Below the pieces are notes generated by a model. The model was not told the origin of the DNA, did no database searches, and saw only the letters and a list, made by a program, of their open reading frames with translations. The position numbers were made by a program, and so were the translations under genes. 64,000 nucleotides of DNA from Fredinandcohnia onubensis (lineage in GTDB: Bacteria > Bacillota > Bacilli > Bacillales > Bacillaceae_L), in NCBI RefSeq assembly GCF_002734285.1, contig NZ_NSEA01000021.1, positions 1 to 64,000 of the forward strand, written 5' to 3'. Below are positions 8,732 to 16,210 of the stretch, in pieces (the first letter of the stretch is position 1; every line of letters starts with the position of its first letter).

Positions 8732-8764
8732 TCTCCCCCGAAGTCAGATAGGAGAAAGGGGAAA

Positions 8765-9451
8765 ATGGATATGAGTAGTCTTTTTACTGATCGTTTATGG
8801 AATCGAGTGGAGCCTATTTGGAATTCGTATTTGGAGCATCCTTTCGTGAAAGGGATTGGCGAGGGGTGGTTGGAAAAGGAGAAGTTTAAGCATTATATGA
8901 AGCAGGATTATGTGTACCTGATTGAATATTGCCGACTATTTGCGTTAGGGAGTGCTAAGGCTCCCGATTTAAAAACGATGTCTATATTTGCAAACCTTTT
9001 ACATGGCACGTTGGAGATGGAGATGGATCTTCACCGTCAATATGCCGCAAAATTTGAAATATCAGCAGAAGAGCTTGAGGCGACTAAGCCTGCATCAACT
9101 ACAACTTCTTACACAAGTTACATGTTGAACGTTGCACAGCTCGGAGGTGTAGAAAATGTAGTCGCAGCAGTCCTTGCCTGTGCATGGAGCTATAACTTTA
9201 TTGGAAAAGAGCTCGTAACATGGCCTGGAGCAGTTGATCATGAATTCTATGGGGAATGGGTGAAAATGTATTCATCCGATGAGTTTTCAGCGTTGGCTGA
9301 AGATTGTAAGACGCTAATCAATGAAATCGCAAGTGGAAAACCAGAGCGAGATTTAGCAGTACTTGAAGAAATCGTCGTCAAAACGAGTATGTTTGAATAT
9401 ATGTTCTGGGATATGGCCGAAAATCTTGAGGAGTGGCCGATTAATCTATAG
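8765..9451 (+). CDS. tenA: thiaminase II (aminopyrimidine aminohydrolase)
   Basis: TenA hydrolyses 4-amino-5-aminomethyl-2-methylpyrimidine from degraded thiamine to the HMP precursor, salvaging it for thiamine synthesis in the cytoplasm. The 228-residue all-helical protein shows KQDYVYLIEYCRLFALG, TSYTSYML, the catalytic-Cys motif ACAWSY (Cys139) and FWDMAENLEEW near the end with the conserved Glu. Length matches the family. The ATG at 8765 and a second one two codons later are both possible; AGGAGAAAGGGG lies just upstream. It is the only thiamine gene here and is controlled by the TPP riboswitch at 8571-8656. Confidence 0.95.
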   Translation: MDMSSLFTDRLWNRVEPIWNSYLEHPFVKGIGEGWLEKEKFKHYMKQDYVYLIEYCRLFALGSAKAPDLKTMSIFANLLHGTLEMEMDLHRQYAAKFEISAEELEATKPASTTTSYTSYMLNVAQLGGVENVVAAVLACAWSYNFIGKELVTWPGAVDHEFYGEWVKMYSSDEFSALAEDCKTLINEIASGKPERDLAVLEEIVVKTSMFEYMFWDMAENLEEWPINL

Positions 9452-9460
9452 GACAAGCAA

Positions 9461-9491
9461 AGGTTCCGTGACCCAACTGGGAACGGAACCT
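9461..9491. terminator. hairpin between convergent tenA and pectate lyase genes
   Basis: AGGTTCCGT and ACGGAACCT form a perfect 9-bp stem with a 13-nt loop. Neither side has a long T run (CTATTATTA on the plus strand). It probably acts as a weak two-way terminator between the two converging genes. Confidence 0.5.
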
Positions 9492-9497
9492 CTATTA

Positions 9498-11168
9498 TTA
9501 CTGTCCTTTACTGTTAGTACTGTAGTCAGTTTTTAACCAGGCGATTGGGCTCATATTTACTTTGTTCGCACCAGCATATTTTGTAAGTGTTGGAACAACG
9601 CTGTCTAAAGGAACCACGTTATACGTATAAGGGAGTTTCTCGTCATAGTTATACTCAAAGATAAATGGGTCAGTTGGTGGGTTCATTTTACTCATATTTT
9701 CACTTCCTACAATATGAGAAGACCATGCCCAATTTCCAATCGTAGATTTATCATGCCATGTAAATCCTTTTGTAAATAGATTTTCCCCATTGTTGTCCCA
9801 ACTGCTTCCTGTATACGTTCCATATTGATTTGAGATTTTTGAGTTTACAATTAAGTTTCTATTATAAGCTGCTTGGAATAAATCAGCCCATTGGGCATCC
9901 ATATTTTTAGTATCTAATCCCTGAATTTCCGCACCTGTGATTGGCTCGTTAATGTCATTGAATACAGATGTATCTGCTGCAATTGAGGCACCATTTCTAG
10001 CATTTAGTGCTCGTGAAAGTGTATCTGTACCGAATTCAGCAATTGCGGTAACATTCTCTAAAATCGCATGATGAGAGGAATTGTCCAAATACAAGTTGTA
10101 CGCATGACCAGAACCTTGGCGTATCATAGGGATTCTCTGCCCAACATTGGTATACGTATTATACGCGAGTGTTAAACGTATTCTTTGATTGCCATCCTTT
10201 ATCTCATTACCACTACTAGACACATAGTTCACATAATCTTTGTCACCTGAACCTGATAAATGGACCTTGCTATGATAGGCTGCATAGGCCATGATTTGTT
10301 CTTTAGTGGCACCTTCCTTACGCATGTTGTAATACACACTATCGGAATTCAGTTCATTTGAAGCATATTTCTCTTCCATAAACTGAATCGTTTGATAAAT
10401 ATCACTATCTGTTGAAGGATTTTCATCCGCGGGTAATCCAAACTCAGACCAGGAAATAGTGATATTCGAACCACCGTTCTCTGTATCAATTAATCCATCC
10501 GCTGCAATCGGAAATTTACTATGGTCGATCCATACATTATTGGCACTATTTATTTTAATAAAAGTCCAGCCTACTTCCTTATGTTTTCCCGTATCATCCC
10601 ATTGCCACATGCCATCAAAGTTTAGATTCCGAATGACGATATCATTTGTTGACCGTTGTAATTTAAACTCGACTGATCTAATCGTTTTTCCTTTTTTTGA
10701 GAAAATCGTGAGTCCGTCAACATTATCAATATTTAGTTGTGAAACACCAGAAGCTGCTATTTTTGGATTGGTAAATCCGTTCATAGGATCCCGGTATTTC
10801 GTAATGAAACGATACTTCTTTGTTTCCTCAGAACTCAGATTTAAATGTTTCCACCCAAAATTTAAATCCTTGGCGATTTCAATTACTTTCACACTTCCAG
10901 CTTGTGCATCCAAAATGGCCTGCAAGAACTCTCTTTCTGTTTTAACCTGTCGATAATATGGGGTATCAATGTATTCACTTCGGTCATTTACCCCTAATGA
11001 AGCATAACCAGATACAGTTAGAAAACTATTGTCATACTCTTTTATAGATCTAGTAGTGTTGGGAATCTTATCGATTTCTGCCGCGTGAGCCGTACCGTTT
11101 CCGGTTAAGAAAAATGGTGCAAATAAGGATAAAACCAGGATCCAAACTAATGCTTTTCTAAATTTCAT
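9498..11168 (-). CDS. secreted pectate lyase, PL1-like
   Basis: This 556-residue extracellular enzyme should cleave polygalacturonate by beta-elimination. MKFRKAL, a hydrophobic core and THAHA-type end (TAHAAEID) form the signal peptide. The right-handed parallel beta-helix part shows VIRNLNFDG, NVWIDHSKF (the vWiDH motif of PL1), DGLIDTENGGSNITISWSEF and RIPMIRQGSGHAYNLYLDN. Asp and Glu after the vWiDH region match Ca2+ ligands of the family, and the C-terminal third is longer than in small PL1 lyases. The ATG at 11168 has AAAGGTGG 6 nt upstream, which excludes the TTG six codons earlier. A catabolite-repression-like site lies about 110 bp upstream, and an AraC gene diverges. Confidence 0.85.
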   Translation of the reverse strand: MKFRKALVWILVLSLFAPFFLTGNGTAHAAEIDKIPNTTRSIKEYDNSFLTVSGYASLGVNDRSEYIDTPYYRQVKTEREFLQAILDAQAGSVKVIEIAKDLNFGWKHLNLSSEETKKYRFITKYRDPMNGFTNPKIAASGVSQLNIDNVDGLTIFSKKGKTIRSVEFKLQRSTNDIVIRNLNFDGMWQWDDTGKHKEVGWTFIKINSANNVWIDHSKFPIAADGLIDTENGGSNITISWSEFGLPADENPSTDSDIYQTIQFMEEKYASNELNSDSVYYNMRKEGATKEQIMAYAAYHSKVHLSGSGDKDYVNYVSSSGNEIKDGNQRIRLTLAYNTYTNVGQRIPMIRQGSGHAYNLYLDNSSHHAILENVTAIAEFGTDTLSRALNARNGASIAADTSVFNDINEPITGAEIQGLDTKNMDAQWADLFQAAYNRNLIVNSKISNQYGTYTGSSWDNNGENLFTKGFTWHDKSTIGNWAWSSHIVGSENMSKMNPPTDPFIFEYNYDEKLPYTYNVVPLDSVVPTLTKYAGANKVNMSPIAWLKTDYSTNSKGQ

Positions 11169-11596
11169 ATTATACCACCTTTGCAATTTTTTTAATTAAG
11201 TCTCGATGTAAACCCAATGCTAACAAACCTTTAAATTTCACCTCCTAGCGTTCCTCTAACGGTAACCATCAGATTAGTTTGTAAACCCTTTCATTAGAAT
11301 AAAATCAAAAACTTCTATATTAGTTTAGCAAGCTTCTCATTACATATTTTGTGAGATGAAGACGTTATTGTTTACATTTTCGAAGATGTTTAAGGCCTGT
11401 ACACAGGTGAGGGGTGCCTTTTTCCTAGTTTCTTTTATATTAAATAGGAGGAAAGTTGTAATTTCTAAAAAAATGAAGGATATGGGCAGATGAACATGTA
11501 ATAAAAAGAACATAAATAGAGTAATAGTTTAAAATCGAGTACAAATGGAAGAACAAATTAAGGACTTTGTTGGCTCATTTGCAGAGGAGTGGAATT
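11169..11596. other. divergent intergenic region, pectate lyase / AraC
   Basis: No gene is visible. It should hold both promoters and operators of the divergent pair. The one site I can propose is the cre-like sequence at 11280-11293. A weak GGC.../...GCC hairpin with T's lies near 11392-11426. Confidence 0.5.
11280..11293 (-). promoter_or_regulatory. candidate cre (CcpA) site for the pectate lyase
   Basis: The minus strand reads TGAAAGGGTTTACA, one base away from the strong cre form TGAAAGCGTTTACA (central C replaced by G). It lies about 110 bp upstream of the pectate lyase start. Carbon catabolite repression of a pectinase would be expected; the central mismatch lowers confidence. Confidence 0.4.
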
Positions 11597-12457
11597 ATGG
11601 TGCAAAAAATAAGTGTTTCTCTTCGTGAACAGCCTTTTTATATAAATCGTTTTAGTGGTTACCATCCGTCGATGGCAACACATCATCTGCACCAAGATTA
11701 CGAAATTTATTATTTAGCCAAAGGAGAACGGATTTACCTCATCAATGGGGAAGAGTACCTAGTAAAGAATCAGCATCTCGTTTTTATTGATAAAAATGTG
11801 ATCCATAAAACGGTAAAGAATAGCAATCAGGTGTATGAACGGATGGTGATAAATTTTAGGGAGTGCTTCTTGGGTTTAGGCGAACAACATATTTTGAAGC
11901 AACTTTTTGAAAATGGTCCGTACATTATATCGATTCCCCAAAATAAAAGAGATTTAATCAACACGATCATAATGAGGTTATTCGAGGAGTACCAGAAGAA
12001 CCTAAAAGAAAGGGATCTATACCTTAAATCTTTGTTATCACAACTATTAATTGAAAGTAATAGATTGTTAGAGGGAGCGAGACCTAAAGAATCGATGAAA
12101 GTTTCGAGCCAACAGGATAAGACTGGTAAAAATGAAATCGAAAAGATGATTACATTTATTAATAATAATTTTACAAATGACATTAAGCTTAGTGTTCTAT
12201 CCCACCATTTTCATGTGAATGAGCAGTATATTAGTAGGTTATTTAAAAAATACACAGGATGCAGTTTTATTGAATACTTGAATGCGATCCGTATAAATGA
12301 AGCTAAAAGGTATTTAATACATACAACCTTGAAAGTGAATCAAATTGCAGGAAAAGTGGGTTATTCCAATCATGTTCATTTTTGGCGAGTATTTAAGAGG
12401 AATACAGGTATGTCCCCGAATCAATTTAGGATACTAAAGCAGAACGATAATCTGTAA
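11597..12457 (+). CDS. AraC family transcriptional regulator with cupin sensor domain
   Basis: The 286-residue protein has an N-terminal cupin-like sensor (HHLHQDYEIYYLAKG, then INGEEYLVKNQHLVFID). The C-terminal double helix-turn-helix covers about residues 185-283 (LSVLSHHFHVNEQYISRLFKK, then IAGKVGYSNHVHFWRVFKRNTGMSPNQFR). Proteins of this architecture usually sense a sugar or oligosaccharide and activate nearby genes. Its divergent position from the pectate lyase makes that gene the most likely target (inference). AGAGGAG lies 8 nt before the ATG at 11597; an in-frame TTG ten codons earlier lacks such a site. Confidence 0.85.
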   Translation: MVQKISVSLREQPFYINRFSGYHPSMATHHLHQDYEIYYLAKGERIYLINGEEYLVKNQHLVFIDKNVIHKTVKNSNQVYERMVINFRECFLGLGEQHILKQLFENGPYIISIPQNKRDLINTIIMRLFEEYQKNLKERDLYLKSLLSQLLIESNRLLEGARPKESMKVSSQQDKTGKNEIEKMITFINNNFTNDIKLSVLSHHFHVNEQYISRLFKKYTGCSFIEYLNAIRINEAKRYLIHTTLKVNQIAGKVGYSNHVHFWRVFKRNTGMSPNQFRILKQNDNL

Positions 12458-12587
12458 CTTCCGGAGTTAGTTGAGGTAGTGACTATAAAAGTGGCAAATT
12501 AAAGCATAATAATAATTAAAACTAACGATAATATGAATTTGATGGTATTATACGTTAAGAGAGAAATTATATAGTAGAGGTACTTTA

Positions 12588-14201
12588 ATGCAATTTATTA
12601 ATCGATTTGAACAAGCTTTTCATTATTCACCTATAGGCATGGCCTTGTTTTCACTAGATGGGTTGTGTTTAAAAACAAATCCAGCACTATCAAAGATTAC
12701 AGGCTATTTGGAAGAGGAATTATTATCTCTTACTTTTCAAGAGATTACCCACCCGGATGATTTAGAGGAAGACCTAAGACATGTGCAGGAACTAATAGAG
12801 GGTAAAAAAGGCTCCTATGAAATGGAAAAGAGATACTTTCATAAAAATGGAGACATTGTATGGGTTTTTCTTTCAGTTTCGATTTTTCAACAAGATGATA
12901 AAACGTTCTATTTAATTTCCCAAATTTTAGATATAACTGAAAAAAAGAAATTACAGCTTAGTTTACTCGAAAGTGAAGAAAGGTTTCGCAACCTCCTAAC
13001 CTATTCACCAGACCCTATCTTGGTATTTGATGGAGAGATTATTTTATACACGAATGAGTCTGCAGCCAAACTAGTTGACACATCCGTTGAAGATATGGTT
13101 GGGGGGAACATTAGGAAATTTATTGATCCGTCTATGCATGATTTGTTTCAAATTCGTAGCCAAGAAATATTAAATCATAATGAGCATCTTCTTGATTTTG
13201 ATGTGAAAATACGTAGTAAAAATGGTCGTATTGTTGATGCAGTTTTTTCTGCGGTTCCAATCTCTTATATGGAAAAAAAGGCAATTTTAGTTAGTTATCG
13301 TGATATCACGGAACGGAAAAAGATGGAACAAGCATTGAAAGAAAGTGAAGATCGTTATCGTCAACTAGTCGAGTATTCTCCGTTGGGTATTTTAGTCCAT
13401 CAAAAAGGTATAATCAAATATGCAAACCCGACAGCGTTAGAATTATTAGGTATCACACATGCAAAATTGATGGAAGGAATCCAAATAAGTAATATTGTCC
13501 ACCCGGATTTTCGTCTTGTCGTTTCAAGAAGGATTAGAAATATTGAAGAAAATGGTCGGTTTGAGCCTACCATATATGAAAAATTCATTCGGTTAGATGG
13601 TCAGGAAATCGATGTTGAAGTTAGTGGAATTCCAATTCAATTGAACGGAGAATCAGCAGTCCAGGTCGTATTTTGGGATGTAACCGAGAAAAAGAAGGAA
13701 GAGGATTTAATAAGGTACCGCGCCTACCATGATACATTAACAGATTTACCAAACCGACTAAAATTCAATATGGATTTAATGGAAGAGATTGAAAAGGATT
13801 CAATGTTTACCATTATGTACCTAGATTTACATGGCCTCAAAACGGTTAATGATTCGTATGGTCATCAAGCTGGTGATATGGTACTAGTCAAAGTAACAGC
13901 TCGTTTAACTGGAGTCCTTGGTTCAGTTGGTCTCGTCTACCGTTTAGGTGGGGATGAATTCGCGATTGTACTTCATGGACGAAAAAACGAAGAAGAAATA
14001 AGAGAGACCGCAAAAAGTATCGCGAGGGCCATTCAACAGCCCATCTACGTTGCAAATTCAATTGCCGAAATTTCTACAAGTATTGGAGTTGTCTTTTATC
14101 CTGAACATGGGGTAGACATGGAGTTACTTCTTCGCCATGCTGATCTGGCCATGTATCACGCAAAGAAATCGAATACCTTATATAAAATCTATGATAGATA
14201 A
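12588..14201 (+). CDS. PAS-PAS-PAS-GGDEF diguanylate cyclase
   Basis: The 537-residue protein is soluble, with no membrane segment. Three PAS modules, each followed by a short DITEKKK/DITERKK/DVTEKKK linker, cover about residues 5-122, 128-247 and 252-370. The GGDEF domain follows, with DTLTDLPNRL and RLGGDEF (Gly454-Phe458), so GTP-to-c-di-GMP synthesis is predicted. The allosteric RxxD I-site expected just before the loop reads GSVG, so product inhibition is probably absent. There is no EAL domain. It likely links intracellular redox, light or ligand sensing to motility or biofilm control. A terminator follows at 14237. Confidence 0.88.
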   Translation: MQFINRFEQAFHYSPIGMALFSLDGLCLKTNPALSKITGYLEEELLSLTFQEITHPDDLEEDLRHVQELIEGKKGSYEMEKRYFHKNGDIVWVFLSVSIFQQDDKTFYLISQILDITEKKKLQLSLLESEERFRNLLTYSPDPILVFDGEIILYTNESAAKLVDTSVEDMVGGNIRKFIDPSMHDLFQIRSQEILNHNEHLLDFDVKIRSKNGRIVDAVFSAVPISYMEKKAILVSYRDITERKKMEQALKESEDRYRQLVEYSPLGILVHQKGIIKYANPTALELLGITHAKLMEGIQISNIVHPDFRLVVSRRIRNIEENGRFEPTIYEKFIRLDGQEIDVEVSGIPIQLNGESAVQVVFWDVTEKKKEEDLIRYRAYHDTLTDLPNRLKFNMDLMEEIEKDSMFTIMYLDLHGLKTVNDSYGHQAGDMVLVKVTARLTGVLGSVGLVYRLGGDEFAIVLHGRKNEEEIRETAKSIARAIQQPIYVANSIAEISTSIGVVFYPEHGVDMELLLRHADLAMYHAKKSNTLYKIYDR

Positions 14202-14235
14202 GACTTTCCTCAATTCTAGCATCTAAGATTCATCT

Positions 14236-14264
14236 TAAACGACATGTATATGTCGTTTTTTCTA
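14236..14264 (+). terminator. terminator after the diguanylate cyclase
   Basis: AAACGACAT and ATGTCGTTT form a perfect 9-bp stem with a GTAT loop, followed by a T run. Confidence 0.8.
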
Positions 14265-14384
14265 TATCCTTTTTTAGTACTCTCAAAAAAGAGTCGTTTT
14301 CGAAATAATTTGATATTTAAGTTGACAACCTCATGTGACTTCATGTACGCTAATATTGTTAAATATTACAAAAATAAATACGAC

Positions 14385-14497
14385 GTCTCTTATCGAGAGT
14401 CGGGGGAGGAACCTGGTCCGCAGATCCCGCAGCAACCGTTACAATAAATGTAACTAGGTGCTAATTCCAGCAAGCATTTGCTTGAAAGATGAGTGTG
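14385..14497 (+). promoter_or_regulatory. SAM-I riboswitch (S-box)
   Basis: The S-box core elements appear in order: CTCTTATCGAGAG, GGGGGAGGAACCTGGTCC, GATCCCGCAGCAACC, AGGTGCTAATTCCAGCAAGC and GAAAGATGAG. The match to the Bacillus consensus is good, though GAAACCCGGCAACC is altered to GATCCCGCAGCAACC. S-adenosylmethionine binding should favour the terminator at 14505-14536. The first gene downstream is the double AhpD-like gene at 14642. Confidence 0.92.
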
Positions 14498-14504
14498 GGA
14501 TACA

Positions 14505-14537
14505 TATTGCCTCTTCCTCATCGGAAGGGGCTTTTGA
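14505..14537 (+). terminator. SAM riboswitch terminator
   Basis: GCCTCTTCC pairs with GGAAGGGGC (one G-U) around a 5-nt loop and is followed by TTTTG. It lies 10 nt after the S-box and about 105 bp before the next start codon. Confidence 0.8.
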
Positions 14538-14641
14538 ATTTCATCGGTCTGAAATGAAGCATTTCCCTATTTATAAGGTGAGTAAACTTATGGGAAATGT
14601 CGTATTTTATTTAGTAAAAATAGCTAAGGGAGAGATTGACG

Positions 14642-15292
14642 ATGAGTTTGTACAAAAAGGAATATTTCGGAAGACTACCAGAATTGAAAAAATATGCACC
14701 TGAAGCATTTCAATCATTTATTAAATTTGATAGCGCAGCATTAGCCGCGGGTAAACTTTCCGTGAAGCAAAAGGAATTGATTGCTGTGGCGGTAGCTCAC
14801 ATTACGGGTTGTCCATACTGCATTGATTTACATGTTGGGAATGCAAAGAAAAACGAATCTAGCAGAGAAGAAGTGGCAGAGGCTATTTTTGTTGCAACAG
14901 CATTGAAGGCTGGATCCGCTTTAGCGCATGGAGTGAATGCACTCAATGCCTATGATGGAAATGGGGATGAGGATCTATATAAAGAGGCTTATTTTGCAAG
15001 ATTAAAAGAATTTGCTGATTTAAATGGTGAGGCATTTAAAGCATTTATTGATTTTGACACGAAGTCTTTAAAGGCGAAAAACTTAACAGAAAAAGAGAAA
15101 GAGTTAATCGCGGTTGCATGTGCACACACAACAGGTTGCGCATATTGCATTAACTTACATACGAAAAATGCCAAAAAAGCGGGTGCTGATTTAGAAGAAA
15201 TCACAGAAGCAATTTTTGTTGCGACCGCATTAAAAGCAGGATCTGCTTTGGCACACAGTGTAAATGCGCTTAATGCGTATGATGAGAAGTAA
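14642..15292 (+). CDS. tandem-duplicated AhpD/carboxymuconolactone decarboxylase-like protein
   Basis: The 216 residues consist of two copies of one module of about 109 residues. Each has KELIAVA, a CxxC pair and His: E45-C57-C60-H64 (GCPYCIDLH) and E154-C166-C169-H173 (GCAYCINLH). The spacing equals the Glu-Cys-Cys-His proton relay of AhpD, so both halves may be peroxidase or thiol-disulfide active. Both modules end in SALAH(G/S)VNALNAYD. Usual family members carry one module. The ATG at 14642 has AAGGGAGAG 7 nt upstream. The SAM riboswitch suggests a link to sulfur or methionine supply, and oxidative-stress protection of thiols is one possibility (inference). Confidence 0.85.
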   Translation: MSLYKKEYFGRLPELKKYAPEAFQSFIKFDSAALAAGKLSVKQKELIAVAVAHITGCPYCIDLHVGNAKKNESSREEVAEAIFVATALKAGSALAHGVNALNAYDGNGDEDLYKEAYFARLKEFADLNGEAFKAFIDFDTKSLKAKNLTEKEKELIAVACAHTTGCAYCINLHTKNAKKAGADLEEITEAIFVATALKAGSALAHSVNALNAYDEK

Positions 15293-15318
15293 TTGACACT
15301 TAATCAAATAATTATATT

Positions 15319-15358
15319 AAAAGAGAACACAAACCCAAAGGTCTGTGTTCTTTTTTGT
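15319..15358 (+). terminator. terminator after the AhpD-like gene
   Basis: AGAACACA and TGTGTTCT form an 8-bp stem with an AACCCAAAGGTC loop and six T's. Confidence 0.8.
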
Positions 15359-15523
15359 TTGCCCCTTATTTTCACATATCTAGATAGGAACAGTAACTAA
15401 AATCATAAGAAAATCTTAAGAATTGCATGCAGTGTTTGTTAAGATTTGATTGATATCCTTTCCTTATAGTAAATTCTAAGGAGTTGATAGAAATGGTGAA
15501 CACCACAAGTAGGAGTGAACGTA

Positions 15524-16210
15524 ATGAATATATTGGTTTGTGATGACGATCAAGCCATCGTCGATGCGATCGGAATTTACTTAGAGAATGAAGGCTATAC
15601 CGTATGTAAAGCTTCCAATGGACTAGAAGCGATTGAGGTCATTAAAAGTCAGGAAATCCACCTTATTATCATGGATCTTATGATGCCAAAGATGGACGGA
15701 ATGAGGGCGACAATGGAAATTCGGAAAGAGAATAATATTCCTTTAATCATGCTTTCTGCAAAATCGGAGGATCATGACAAAATATTAGGCTTAAATATTG
15801 GCGCAGATGATTACATGACGAAGCCTTTTAATCCGTTGGAATTGATTGCAAGGGTTAAGTCTCAGCTGAGAAGATATACATCATTAGGTAGCCTTGATAT
15901 GAGAGCCAATGTATTTCAGACAGGGGGATTGATTATCGATGATGAGAGTAAAACGGTCACTGTTGATGGCGAGGAAGTCCATCTTACACCAGTTCAATAT
16001 AAGATCGTAAGGCTTCTGACAGAAAACGCGGGAAGAGTATTCTCAATTGAAGAGATATATGAGAAGGTATGGAACGAACCGTCCTTTAACCCGGAAAATA
16101 CCGTTACCGTTCATATTCGAAAAATTAGAGAGAAAATCGAAATCAATCCGAAAGAACCAAAATATTTGAAGGTGGTGTGGGGAGTTGGATATAAGGTGGA
16201 AAAAATATAG
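15524..16210 (+). CDS. OmpR/PhoB family response regulator
   Basis: The 228-residue regulator has an N-terminal receiver domain with acidic DDD at residues 7-9, phospho-acceptor Asp51 (IIMDLMMPKMDG), Ser/Thr of MLSAKSED and Lys of MTKPFNP. The C-terminal winged helix ends in ENTVTVHIRKIREKIE and WGVGYKVEK. AGGAGTG lies 6 nt before the ATG at 15524; the GTG nine bases earlier is inside that site. It overlaps the kinase gene by 26 bp, so the pair is one transcript. It resembles VanR-type regulators. Targets are not visible next door. Confidence 0.92.
   Translation: MNILVCDDDQAIVDAIGIYLENEGYTVCKASNGLEAIEVIKSQEIHLIIMDLMMPKMDGMRATMEIRKENNIPLIMLSAKSEDHDKILGLNIGADDYMTKPFNPLELIARVKSQLRRYTSLGSLDMRANVFQTGGLIIDDESKTVTVDGEEVHLTPVQYKIVRLLTENAGRVFSIEEIYEKVWNEPSFNPENTVTVHIRKIREKIEINPKEPKYLKVVWGVGYKVEKI

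Noticed and set aside
14458-14703. 81-codon frame across the SAM riboswitch
   Set aside because: It lies inside the riboswitch and its terminator and overlaps the AhpD-like gene in another frame.
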